Source: Pteria penguin
Lineage: Eukaryota > Mollusca > Bivalvia > Pterioida > Pteriidae
Direction of reading: 5' to 3'
DNA: 64,000 bases
Assembly: GCA_035048485.1 (NCBI GenBank)
Contig: CM068587.1
Coordinates: forward strand, 55,718,288-55,782,287
A program made the translations under genes and the position numbers. Under the pieces are notes generated by a model. The model did not search any database, was not told the DNA's origin, and saw nothing but the letters and a program-made list of their open reading frames with translations. The number at the start of each line of letters is the position of its first letter. Positions within the stretch are counted from its first letter, which is position 1. Below, in pieces: positions 51,536 through 59,082 of the stretch.

Positions 51536-51799
51536 CAAAGTCTTGCCAAAAGATGCTATTTACAATACAGGCTCTGGGCGTCATATATGATTGGTTATAT
51601 GTATAACACATGTATATACTAATGAATATGTTCTTAATAAAGAATTAATGGTGATCATATTTTACCAAATGAAAAAAATAGATATATTGAATTAATATTT
51701 GAAATCCGACAAAAGCGGTTGTTGATCTTTAAAAAGTCAAGTAATATTCATCTCAATCCCAGCTTATAAATAGTTACTTTTGTCAAGAGTTTATATGAG

Positions 51800-52125
51800 A
51801 TATGAAACCACAAAGTCTTGGCACCTGCATGAAGCCAGAAATACCATACCTTTCTCATATACAACATATAACATTGGTTATGGAACCACCAAGCCTTGAC
51901 TTCTGCATGGAGCCAGCTAGAAATACCATACCTTTCTCATATACAACATATAACATTGGTTATAGAATCACCAAGCCTTGACATCTGCATGGAGCCAGCT
52001 AGAAATGCCATACCTTTCTCACATACAACATATAACATTGGTTATGGAACCACCAAGCCTTGACATCTGCATGGAGCCAGCTAGAAATACCATACCTTTC
52101 TCACATACAACATATAACATTGAAA
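51800..52125. repeat. 82-bp tandem repeat, about four units
   Basis: Unit with aaccaccaagccttgacatc, tgcatggagccagctagaa and taccatacctttctcatata, then an acataacattggttatgg joint. The last three units are nearly identical. Confidence 0.93.
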
Positions 52126-52299
52126 AAAGAAAACCAGAAAACAAAACCAATGCAGAAACACTCACATAAAAATAACAAAAACAAAAACAGACAAACACAA
52201 AATTATACAAAACACAATAATTTGAAATATAAAGTCCAATATCAATATCAACATCCCCTCCCCACTCCACAATAGAATGAGAAAATGAAAATAAAATTC

Positions 52300-53060
52300 A
52301 TTTTATTATCCGCGGCGGTATTTAATGAGTCCTCTGTCAGTGAAACTGGAGAAGACTATAGTGTTTGTCGTTGTCCGTCTGTCCCTCTGTCCCTCTGTCC
52401 GTCTGTCTGTCCGAATCTTCAATGGTTTCCAGACAATAACTTCAGTCAGGAATGACCAATTTAATTCAAACTTCATACAATGTTAGCTTATATAAAGATT
52501 TAATGCGGGATTGATTTTGGGGTCGAAAGGTCATCTCGAATGGTCACTGTTACTAAAAATAGACTTTTAACATTGTAGTTCCGTTTCCAGATGATAACAT
52601 AAGTTAGGATTAAAAAATTTCTTTCACACTTCATATAAGGCTAGCTCATGTAAAGGTCTAGGATGGTATTGATTTTGGGGTCAAAAGCTCAATTCTAAAA
52701 ATAACTGTCACTAAAAATAGACATTTATCACTGCATTACAGTTACCAGATAATAACTTGAGTTAAGAATGATTGATTTCTTGTAAACTTCATGTGAGATT
52801 AGCTTATGTAAAGGTCTAGGATGGGATTGATTTTGGGGTCAAAAGCTCAATTCTAAAAATAACTGTTACTAAAAATAGACATTTATCACTGCATTACAGT
52901 TACCAGATAATAACTGAGTTAAGAATGATTGATTTCTTGTAAACTTCATGTAAGACTAGCTTATGTAAAGGTTTAGGGTGGGATAAGTTCCAACTTTAAG
53001 GGTCACTATTACTAAAACTACACATCAGTATAGTTCAAGTGTAGACTTATCACTGAAAAC
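52300..53060. repeat. 157-bp tandem units, about four, with TCTGTCC-rich start
   Basis: After a (tctgtccg)n stretch at 52370-52425, four diverged units begin with ccagataataactt, pass ttcatgtaagactagctta and taaaggtctaggatgggatt and end with tactaaaaatagac. This resembles a dispersed repeat common in bivalve genomes (recollection, not checked). Confidence 0.8.
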
Positions 53061-53109
53061 AGTGATTCATCAGTTTCCAGATGATGACTATACATACTGA
53101 TGCCAGACA

Positions 53110-53480
53110 TGAATAAAACGAGGCTATATTTTTTTCTGTCAGTTTCACTAAAACTTAATATAAACGTCACAGAATTCAATGTTATTTATTATTAACTCAT
53201 GCAAAAGGTTACCAAGTCCACACAATTGTTTCATGTTGCTAATAAGGTATTAGTCACTTCGAAGGTACAGGTTGTGGCAGGGGACGAGGTTAATGGCAGT
53301 AGTGTAACGATCCCCGATAATGCAAAAAAATGAGTTGACCTAATTGTACTAAAGTATGTACTGATTTGACCTAAACGTACTATAGTAGGTTAAAGATGAG
53401 TTCAAAAAAGTGTCCTTGACCTTGGATTGAATGTGGAAATTGTACTTGTTAACCTTGAGTTTACTTTTCTAAAGAAATGG
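53110..53480. other. probable left terminal region of the viral element
   Basis: Between the host repeat (to about 53060) and the first element gene. It contains a 30-bp direct repeat (gacctaattgtact / gacctaaacgtact near 53337 and 53367) and two ccttgac/accttgag words like the array at 55787-55984. Polintons end in terminal inverted repeats with a 6-bp target duplication. The partner end is outside the window, so the exact boundary cannot be set. Confidence 0.4.
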
Positions 53481-53482
53481 TT

Positions 53483-53498
53483 AGCCCTTAAAAGGGCT
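53483..53498 (-). terminator. histone-like 3' stem-loop after the 53521-53829 gene
   Basis: The minus strand reads AGCCCTTTTAAGGGCT, a 6-bp stem with a 4-nt loop, 22 nt after the stop codon. It is preceded by a run of A and followed by aaccatttctttagaaaagt. The layout matches replication-dependent histone mRNA ends (stem-loop, ACCA, then a purine-rich downstream element). The first base pair is A-T instead of the usual G-C. Confidence 0.55.
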
Positions 53499-53520
53499 GT
53501 TTTTTTTTTGTTCCTGTCCC

Positions 53521-53829
53521 TTACCAGCATAAGGGGCAGTGGCGACGTGCCTTTCTCCTCTCACTTCGTCTAACTGTAGTATTGAGGAGTCTATCTACCA
53601 AGTGACCCACCCGGCAGGGTGGTGTACTTCTCCTACCGGATGGATGATCTTGTCTCTCTTCCTCGGGTTCTCTTTTGATGATTGTTGCGTTCAATGGCTG
53701 ATCTGGCTCAATTTTGATATCATTGCCCGATTCTCGCTCTCTTAATATCACACGGCCTATGGCCGGCTCATGGATCGTGTAGATCAACCTTCTCTCCCAA
53801 TCAATCGTGATTCTGATACTCGCTTCCAT
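53521..53829 (-). CDS. small basic/acidic protein of the viral element, unknown function
   Basis: 102 codons from the ATG at 53829. I prefer this to a longer upstream frame because a TATA box lies about 55 nt before it and the repeats of the divergent promoter lie in the extension. The product starts MEASIRITIDWERRLIYTIH, has an acidic middle (KREPEEERQ) and a strongly basic C-terminus ending ARRHCPLCW with a CxxC. There is no membrane segment. It is transcribed divergently from 54231-54593 and ends in a histone-like stem-loop. I do not recognise the family. Position at the element's left end suggests an accessory, possibly early, gene (inference). Confidence 0.6.
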   Translation of the reverse strand: MEASIRITIDWERRLIYTIHEPAIGRVILRERESGNDIKIEPDQPLNATIIKREPEEERQDHPSGRRSTPPCRVGHLVDRLLNTTVRRSERRKARRHCPLCW

Positions 53830-53882
53830 GTTGTCGAAAAAATAAAATTTTTTCAGGTATAGTACTAGATCATATTCTGAAG

Positions 53883-53890
53883 TATATATA
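53883..53890 (-). promoter_or_regulatory. TATA box of the leftward small gene
   Basis: TATATATA in the context agtatatatact, 54-61 nt upstream of the ATG at 53829 and next to the first 22-bp repeat. Confidence 0.55.
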
Positions 53891-53901
53891 CTAATGTAAA
53901 C

Positions 53902-54150
53902 GCGGACGTGTAAGGAAACACCTTTTTGGTAACATAAACATTCTAATGTAAAACATAAACAATTTAAATTCAATCTACCATAAAACGCGGACGTGTAAGG
54001 AAACACCTTTTAGGTAACCTAAGTGTACTAAGACAAAGTCTTGAAATATTTTACTGTAATTGCGGACGTGTAAGGAAACACCTTTTTGGTAACATAAACA
54101 AAGTCTTGAAATATTATCATTTTTGCGGACGTGTAAGGAAACACCCTTTT
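53902..54150. promoter_or_regulatory. four copies of a 22-bp element in a divergent promoter
   Basis: GGACGTGTAAGGAAACACC occurs four times in the same orientation, starting at about 53904, 53989, 54064 and 54127. Each is preceded by GC, and three are followed by a T run and ggtaac. A second word, caaagtcttgaaatatt, occurs twice between copies. The spacings (about 85, 75 and 63 bp) shrink toward the plus-strand gene. The array fills the space between two divergent start codons and their TATA boxes, as expected for shared activator sites; a replication or packaging role is also possible. Confidence 0.8.
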
Positions 54151-54155
54151 TTCAG

Positions 54156-54163
54156 TATAAATA
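54156..54163 (+). promoter_or_regulatory. TATA box of the 54231 gene
   Basis: TATAAATA directly after the fourth 22-bp element, 68 nt before the ATG at 54231. Confidence 0.65.
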
Positions 54164-54230
54164 AGATTTTTTTCTAGAGAAGCGCCAGTTTTGAATCGAG
54201 ATTTTTCGAATCAAGATTTTCGTATTAAAG

Positions 54231-54593
54231 ATGAGTTCTTTATACAGTATGGAGCAGTATTCAATACGCCTAAGAGAAATTTCTGAGAAACACAGAGTAA
54301 AAGCAATAGAGTTGATAGAGATGGCGGATAAATTGGATGAAATTGCTAATGAAATTAGCAATCTAATCGAAAAGAAAAGAGAGGAAGAACAGAAAAAGGA
54401 GACAAGAAGTACAGTTAGACAGGTGGTGACCTTAAGACCATTTAGCTGGAGGCCCAATCAACATCACGGGCCTCCGAACTACCCGCCACCCCCTCCACCA
54501 CCACAAGTACCAGTACTGACGTCAGCACCGGCAAGGCCACTGAGTTCTTTAAAAGAACTAAAAACGGCCCTTTTTAGGGCCACCATATCTTAA
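54231..54593 (+). CDS. coiled-coil, proline-rich protein of the viral element
   Basis: 120 codons from the first ATG after a TATA box, the only plus-strand gene of the block. Residues about 6-57 form a charged heptad-rich helix (ISEKHRVKAIELIEMADKLD onward) likely to be a coiled coil. Residues about 75-100 are proline-rich, with seven prolines in a row. The C-terminus reads LKELKTALFRATIS. The family is unknown. A histone-like stem-loop lies in the last codons: cleavage at its usual site would fall just before the stop codon, so either the real end differs (splicing, other frame) or the stem-loop works otherwise. It is divergent from the 53521-53829 gene. Confidence 0.65.
   Translation: MSSLYSMEQYSIRLREISEKHRVKAIELIEMADKLDEIANEISNLIEKKREEEQKKETRSTVRQVVTLRPFSWRPNQHHGPPNYPPPPPPPQVPVLTSAPARPLSSLKELKTALFRATIS
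54566..54581 (+). terminator. histone-type 3' stem-loop, perfect consensus
   Basis: GGCCCTTTTTAGGGCC fits the metazoan histone stem-loop pattern (GGYYYU, UHUH loop, ARRRCC). It is preceded by AAAAC, followed by ACCA, and has a purine-rich AAGAAAAGT 11 nt downstream, where histone genes carry their downstream element. It overlaps the last codons of the frame 54231-54593. Confidence 0.6.
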
Positions 54594-54681
54594 GAAAAGT
54601 AGCCAAATGGTCGATGCAATACTACAAAATTGAAAAGTAACTCGAGGGTTGATGCAATAACAAAAACACGGTAAGTCTTAT

Positions 54682-54709
54682 TTTATTATGAGTTTATTAT
54701 GATTTTATT
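54682..54709 (-). terminator. cluster of three AATAAA polyadenylation signals
   Basis: On the minus strand AATAAA occurs at 54687-54682, 54698-54693 and 54709-54704, 61-88 nt after the stop at 54770. It serves the 54770-55045 and 55084-55728 genes and contrasts with the stem-loop ends of the two genes to the left. Confidence 0.6.
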
Positions 54710-54769
54710 TACATAGCAATGGCAGAATGTTTATCATTATTATTTTACATATTTCGTCATACAAAATGT

Positions 54770-55045
54770 TTACACAGTCACTGGTCTTAATCTCATGAGT
54801 CTATCTTTCACTCTATCGAAGGAGTCTTTGAATACATCGCTTCCGAATTTTCGACACAGATCTTTAGTAAAGAGTTCTAACACGTATAGTTTTGTTTCGG
54901 ACACTCTTCCGTCTTTAAACATGGCGATCACTACTTCGTGATAGTCCCTCAAGTTTTTGATTTCAGATAACATTTCTTTCCATTGCGAACGTCTAAGGAT
55001 GGTTAAAGAGAACCAAATCTGCCACTGTAGTAGTCTCGACAACAT
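54770..55045 (-). CDS. 91-aa protein of the viral element, unknown function
   Basis: Starts 38 nt after the stop of 55084-55728 and was probably on the same transcript. It is a helical-looking protein with Trp/Leu-rich N-terminus (LLQWQIWFSLTILRRSQW) and alternating charged and hydrophobic helices (LYVLELFTKDLCRKF, FKDSFDRVKDRLMRL). There is no signal peptide or clear membrane helix. Three AATAAA signals follow. I cannot name the family; the small helical fold could suit a protein-interaction role, but that is speculation. Confidence 0.55.
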   Translation of the reverse strand: MLSRLLQWQIWFSLTILRRSQWKEMLSEIKNLRDYHEVVIAMFKDGRVSETKLYVLELFTKDLCRKFGSDVFKDSFDRVKDRLMRLRPVTV

Positions 55046-55083
55046 GACGGTAACTGATCGAGTTTCTATTACGACTCTGTCTT

Positions 55084-55728
55084 TTAAGAGAGCATCATTA
55101 TTTCGTCTTTATGTAAGGCTTCGTTATATTTCCGACACTTCGGACAGATTTCTAACATGAGTTGATTTTGGTGATCTTCTTCCCCGATGCAATCGGGATG
55201 AACGGCGAAGTATTCCACTCGGGACGGCGTATGGTCGTCGTGGTCTTCCGAATCGGATAGTTCTTGATTTTGCGGTTTGCTCATAGTGACATCCTTTTCT
55301 TCTTGATTTTGCGGTTTGCTCATAGTGACATCCTTTTTTTCTTCTTCGTATCGATAGACTCTGTGCATGGATATGATCGTCAAATCTTTCAAAGTCACGA
55401 TCATTTCTTCCCAAGCATCGTATACCAGATCGAATGCCTTGCGAGTGTTTTTGGTATTGAGACATTGTAGCAGTGCTTTCAAGTTCACGTTACGCTTTTC
55501 AGGTTCGAAGCGTATGAATAGATTCCACAACATCCTTTGAACGAGATCACTGGCACACTGGGTGTATACTTCTGCTGGCGACATATCATAGACGAACTGT
55601 AAATTGATCTTGAGGTCTCGAAGCCCCTGTCCTTTCAGTTCCTCATTCAAGGAATGTAACATGTTGGCGAATCTCTGTTTGGCAAGGTGAACGTGCTCCG
55701 GGTTTGGTCTGTCGAACGAAGTATTCAT
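55084..55728 (-). CDS. 214-aa accessory protein with in-frame duplication and CxxC
   Basis: Starts MNTSFDRPNPEHVHLAKQRF after a TATA box (55769-55777) and an array of nuclear-receptor-like half-sites, so it looks like the first gene of a rightmost early unit. Residues 1-125 are helical and globular. Residues about 130-156 hold two adjacent copies of a 13-aa segment (DVTMSKPQNQ core), from a 39-bp tandem duplication at 55264-55342. An acidic DSEDHDDH patch follows, then a possible zinc site (HPDC ... CPKC) near residues 177-201. I do not recognise the family; an acidic, metal-binding early regulator is an inference from composition only. Confidence 0.65.
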   Translation of the reverse strand: MNTSFDRPNPEHVHLAKQRFANMLHSLNEELKGQGLRDLKINLQFVYDMSPAEVYTQCASDLVQRMLWNLFIRFEPEKRNVNLKALLQCLNTKNTRKAFDLVYDAWEEMIVTLKDLTIISMHRVYRYEEEKKDVTMSKPQNQEEKDVTMSKPQNQELSDSEDHDDHTPSRVEYFAVHPDCIGEEDHQNQLMLEICPKCRKYNEALHKDEIMMLS

Positions 55729-55768
55729 GATGATTGATGATAATGACGAGTCTTGCTTTCTTTCCCTA

Positions 55769-55777
55769 TTTTATATA
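55769..55777 (-). promoter_or_regulatory. TATA box of the 55084-55728 gene
   Basis: The minus strand reads agatatataaaataggg, about 45 nt before the ATG at 55728. Confidence 0.65.
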
Positions 55778-55786
55778 TCTGGTTTC

Positions 55787-55984
55787 GACCTTGAACTTGT
55801 ACTTGATGACCTTGACCTTGAACTTGGGTTTTTTCAAAATAACCTTGAACTTGTACTGAAGGTTCTGGACTTTTCCATACGACCTTGAAGTTGTTTTTAA
55901 ATCAATTGACCTTGAACTTGTATTCCAATAACATTTTGTGTATACGACCTTGAACTTGTTCTATTCAATTAACCTTGTACTTGA
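55787..55984 (-). promoter_or_regulatory. array of seven TCAAGGTCA-like half-sites
   Basis: On the plus strand the word (T/C/A)ACCTTGAACTTG recurs starting at 55787, 55807, 55841, 55881, 55907, 55946 and 55971, all in one orientation and just upstream of the TATA box. Read toward the gene these are TCAAGGTCA or TCAAGGTCG. Five of the seven fit the FTZ-F1/NR5A consensus YCAAGGYCR, which also suits ERR-type monomeric receptors. The repeat extends beyond the half-site (ACTTGT follows most copies), so common descent of a longer unit also contributes. At 55807 two CCTTGA words are joined head to tail. Confidence 0.7.
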
Positions 55985-56261
55985 GACAAACAAGAAGAAT
56001 ATGTTTTGAATCAATTTATTGTCCCGCTAACACAACGTAAAGAACAAGGATTAGGACCGTCCCTTTGTTCTTCACTTACAATGCATATGTACAATCAAAT
56101 ATCTGTCTCACTACTTTGTTTAAACTCTGCCATTACGGCTCGGAGCGATGTCTCCATCGTCCAAGTTTGGTCATTTCGGATACTCGACAAATATTTTTGT
56201 TTGATTATCATAATTTGTGATTGTTTGATATATACATTTTAACATAATATCATACATAATA

Positions 56262-56495
56262 TCATACATAGTTAAGCAAAGCTAAACCTACAATGAACAA
56301 TTGAATGGCTAAAATCATGAGTATGAAAGAAGTCAAGTCAAGGCAGACGTCACAGCAGCGGCGGGATGTACGAGATTCGGCGCTTTCCGACACAAGCAAG
56401 TCTGTTTCTTCATCGTTAAAGGTCTGGGTTTTCTCGGGATCACGTTCTCTCGATACCATTGGTAAATGAAACGATCGTTGTCTTCTTTCTTCCAT
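56262..56495 (-). CDS. possible small C-terminally anchored membrane protein overlapping the protease
   Basis: A 77-codon frame from the ATG at 56495 overlaps the 3' half of the protease gene in another frame and continues 71 nt past its stop. Exactly there it encodes a strong transmembrane helix (LTSFILMILAIQLFIVGLAL) preceded by a Cys cluster (RRCCDVC) and an acidic stretch. The hydrophobic end outside the overlap is the main evidence for coding. A shadow frame is the alternative. Confidence 0.4.
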   Translation of the reverse strand: MEERRQRSFHLPMVSRERDPEKTQTFNDEETDLLVSESAESRTSRRCCDVCLDLTSFILMILAIQLFIVGLALLNYV

Positions 56496-56935
56496 GTCGT
56501 CTTGGACGGGATCGGTAGGTGATACGACATCAGCCAACGCATCATATCCGATCTGGGTACCTTTCGACTTCTGTGGTGTAGGTAATAGATACAGTAATGT
56601 CCGCACACGGGGGTATCCCAACTTTGATAAGGTACGGTATTGTAGACTAGGCTTCGACTTTTGGATCGCATGAAACGTACGATATCGCCATACGCCCATG
56701 GTGGTAATCCGTAGGAATCGAAATATTCGGCTATCCCGTCCTCTCCGAAGTGAACACACACCCAATGTTCTCCCGGTTTATCGGCCTCGTCCGTGTTGAT
56801 GACGAAAGATCGTCCGTCACTTCCAATCGGTAAGGCGTCCCGAGGATACACGCCTCCAAAATGAGGACTCACGTATGGATCGCGAGACAGAATATCGTAC
56901 AGTTGATGGGTATCCAGGGCTTTAATAGTCGACAT
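56333..56935 (-). CDS. adenain-type cysteine protease (virion maturation)
   Basis: 200 codons from MSTIKAL; its ATG overlaps the end of the capsid gene by 14 nt. A longer upstream start (56983) is possible but lies deeper in that gene. The catalytic set of the adenovirus protease/Ulp1 family is in order: His57 (GEHWVCVHF), Asp73 (EYFDSYG), Gln104 and Cys111 (PYQSWDTPVCGHYC). The Gln-Cys spacing of 7 is the adenain value. Family role: cleavage of capsid and core precursors during assembly. The length is close to that of adenain. It sits directly after the major capsid gene on the same strand. The C-terminus is basic with CLC, perhaps a cofactor or DNA contact. Confidence 0.88.
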   Translation of the reverse strand: MSTIKALDTHQLYDILSRDPYVSPHFGGVYPRDALPIGSDGRSFVINTDEADKPGEHWVCVHFGEDGIAEYFDSYGLPPWAYGDIVRFMRSKSRSLVYNTVPYQSWDTPVCGHYCIYYLHHRSRKVPRSDMMRWLMSYHLPIPSKTTWKKEDNDRFIYQWYRENVIPRKPRPLTMKKQTCLCRKAPNLVHPAAAVTSALT

Positions 56936-58253
56936 CGATTTCCCTCTGTTTGTTGATCTGTATGACGTTGTCGAATTCTGCATACACGATGCAATTGATG
57001 ACGGTCGGTAACGCTGTGCCGAACTGAAGTTCGATGCGCATGTTTCCCGTTTTTACCATGTGAAATTTATCGGCTACGTGTCCGTTCTGGTCCGTGGTGA
57101 AGTCGAATCCCCAAATGGCGAAACCGTTCTTGTATTCCTGGTAGGATATGTCTGGAGCCCAATCGTCACCGATCCTTCCCAGGGATTGGTACAAGGACAT
57201 GTAAGAACGCAGGTATAGATTGTCTTCAAAGTTAGGTTCGTAGGGTTTGGTGTGTTGGACGTCTCCGTTCAAACTGATTTCTATTTTCTCCAGATCGAAG
57301 TTTCCGAAATCGAAGGGGTTCCGATTCAAAGCTCCGTTGTAGCCTGCATTTTTCGTCATGCAAAAGAATACCCGTTTGGGTAACTGCCCGGAAAACACGT
57401 TGTCCGTGATCTTCGAACGAGTGCCCTGCGGAATGGTAAAGGATTTCACTTCCACGCGTCTTATGGGGTATTTGGCCGTCGTGGTGTTCAACATCTGATT
57501 GACTCCTAACAGCGCATTTGGCATGAGTCTCACTTTGTGCACGAATAACATCATCTGTTCGATGTGAATGTTACCGTCCTCGTTTCCCATCAGACAAAAC
57601 GACGTACGAGCCCTGTTGAATCTCAAGCGGACGTCCACGCCGTTGACGATGAAATTCCCTTGTTGAAACATGTCCAGATGTAGGCGATCGTACAATTCCA
57701 ACCATTTACTTTCTTCGATCTTCTTGTGACGTTGGATCAGACCGATGTTGTAGCCGGCGGCAGTCTTATCGTCCTCGTACGGGTTGACGGCATTCATGCG
57801 TCCAGCTTGATCCGTGAACCACAAGTCGGTACTACTGATCTGTTTCCTGAGGGTCTCGGGAGTGTACGAGAGTAAAGTCTCCAAATAAGCTCGATACGGA
57901 TACGTGTCGGTGCTCGGGGTGATGGTCTTGCCGTTCATGGACATGTCGATCTGCGAAAACATGCTGTGCATGATGTTGTTGACGGGAGTGACCTGCGTGT
58001 CGGCGCCTAAATCCGTTCCGTCCGCTTTCGTGACCTTGAATTTCATGTAGACGAAAGTCTGAGAAAGATCTAAAAAGTCCTCCCTGTGTCCCTTGATATC
58101 GAATTCGATCGGGGCCGTCGGATTTCGATTGTCGATGGAACTCACGGGATAAAATTCTTCCCATTGGGCTTTCTCCAACACCGTCATCGTTTGTGGAACT
58201 CGATTCAACTGTAAGCCCTCCGTCGAACACTCGCATGATTCTCTGTGCATCAT
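56922..58253 (-). CDS. major capsid protein, double-jelly-roll type (F54H12.2 family)
   Basis: 443 codons. I recognise the family of the C. elegans protein F54H12.2, long annotated as uncharacterised and spread in invertebrate genomes with these elements. Its neighbourhood and length fit the Polinton major capsid protein. Landmarks: PIEFDIKGHREDFLDLSQT (about 48-66), VNNIMHSMFSQIDMSMNGK (about 90-108), YPYRAYLETLLSY (about 118-130), DLWFTDQAGRM (about 142-152), DVRLRFNRA and a C-terminal IWGFDFT and RIELQFG. The start codon lies one base after the stop of the preceding core-like gene. The frame is intact throughout. Confidence 0.82.
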   Translation of the reverse strand: MMHRESCECSTEGLQLNRVPQTMTVLEKAQWEEFYPVSSIDNRNPTAPIEFDIKGHREDFLDLSQTFVYMKFKVTKADGTDLGADTQVTPVNNIMHSMFSQIDMSMNGKTITPSTDTYPYRAYLETLLSYTPETLRKQISSTDLWFTDQAGRMNAVNPYEDDKTAAGYNIGLIQRHKKIEESKWLELYDRLHLDMFQQGNFIVNGVDVRLRFNRARTSFCLMGNEDGNIHIEQMMLFVHKVRLMPNALLGVNQMLNTTTAKYPIRRVEVKSFTIPQGTRSKITDNVFSGQLPKRVFFCMTKNAGYNGALNRNPFDFGNFDLEKIEISLNGDVQHTKPYEPNFEDNLYLRSYMSLYQSLGRIGDDWAPDISYQEYKNGFAIWGFDFTTDQNGHVADKFHMVKTGNMRIELQFGTALPTVINCIVYAEFDNVIQINKQREIDVDY

Positions 58254-58254
58254 C

Positions 58255-58977
58255 TTAATCGAATATGTCTATCGATCTTCTCTTGATAGATCTCAGTCTT
58301 TTCTTGGCAGATTTCAGTTTTCTCTGGATTGGTCCGGCGGGTAGTAGCACACCCAACTTTCTTCTGACACGTCCTTTTCCAGACTGACGTTTCTTTCCGA
58401 CAGCTCTTCTTTTTATGGGAGCCCGGGGTCCCACAGCACCTGTTTTCTTGACCGGATTTGCACGTTTGACTCCTGCTGTGGTGGGAGTTCGTTTGACTCC
58501 TGCCGTGGTAGGAGTTCGTTTGACGGGATTATGACGTTTGACGACTTCTGCGAGAGCTCGTCTGACGCCTTCCTCGGTCGGTCTGGCTCTCTTGGGTTCC
58601 GGCATCACTACGCTGGTGAATACGTCGGAAGGTGCCGACGACAGAATGTTGCTAGCCGTTTCTCTGCCGTGATGTAAAAAAGCATCTTTCCAGTTTCTTT
58701 TCCGATTCACGATGTCTAGTCCCGCGTTGAGTGCTCCTTTCAATACTTTCTTTCCCCCTTTTTTGAGAAAGGACAAGGCTATATCTTTAAATCCCGATCC
58801 CGTCTGGCCTCTTCTTCGTCGTCCTCGACCTCCTTGTCCCATGAGTGCGGGTAAAATCGCTGGTAAGACCGACTGAGCTATCGACATTCCGGGTCCCATC
58901 ATCATTTTGGCTCCCAGTCCTATCAGGGGACCCAAGCCCCGACCTCTCTGACGGGCCACCCCTCGATGAACGATCAT
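58255..58977 (-). CDS. basic core-like protein, 240 aa
   Basis: Very Arg/Lys-rich. It opens with MIVHRGVARQRGRGLG, a leader also present on the 99-aa protein at 59083-59382. A hydrophobic glycine-rich segment (about 17-50) follows, then RRRRGQTGSGF, an amphipathic helix (ALSFLKKGGKKVLKGALNAG) and a basic tail with a tandem 9-residue repeat (two RTPTTAGVK units at about 154-171). The composition resembles adenovirus core or pVI/pX-type precursors: DNA condensation or membrane lysis are the roles known for those. QTGSG before a Phe could be a maturation site. It abuts the capsid gene. Confidence 0.7.
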   Translation of the reverse strand: MIVHRGVARQRGRGLGPLIGLGAKMMMGPGMSIAQSVLPAILPALMGQGGRGRRRRGQTGSGFKDIALSFLKKGGKKVLKGALNAGLDIVNRKRNWKDAFLHHGRETASNILSSAPSDVFTSVVMPEPKRARPTEEGVRRALAEVVKRHNPVKRTPTTAGVKRTPTTAGVKRANPVKKTGAVGPRAPIKRRAVGKKRQSGKGRVRRKLGVLLPAGPIQRKLKSAKKRLRSIKRRSIDIFD

Positions 58978-59075
58978 GGTTTTAAATGCAGCGCTTGTGA
59001 CGAAAATGTAGTTTCACGATGACTTTGCCGTTGAAGAATGATACTCGTTCCCCCAATCCGTCGTATATATGGATG
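58929..59075. repeat. 147-bp direct duplication, copy 1
   Basis: About 95% identical to 59334-59479. On the minus strand it carries the last about 30 codons of the minor capsid gene, up to its stop, and the first 17 codons of a core-like gene. Here the capsid part is a stranded remnant, with only a few substitutions and a one-base indel between genes. Confidence 0.9.
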
Positions 59076-59082
59076 GTTCCTC

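Noticed and set aside
51142..51622. Poly-Met, poly-Ile and poly-Ser frames
   Set aside because: Products of the GAT trinucleotide array on both strands.
53830..54006. N-terminal extension of the leftmost viral gene
   Set aside because: It would run through the TATA box and the 22-bp promoter repeats; the internal ATG at 53829 is better placed.
56006..56242. Plus-strand 78-codon frame in the viral element
   Set aside because: Begins with TTG, sits in the intergenic control region opposite the early promoter, and has no support.
57832..58236. 134-codon frame inside the capsid gene
   Set aside because: Shadow of the capsid frame with atypical composition.
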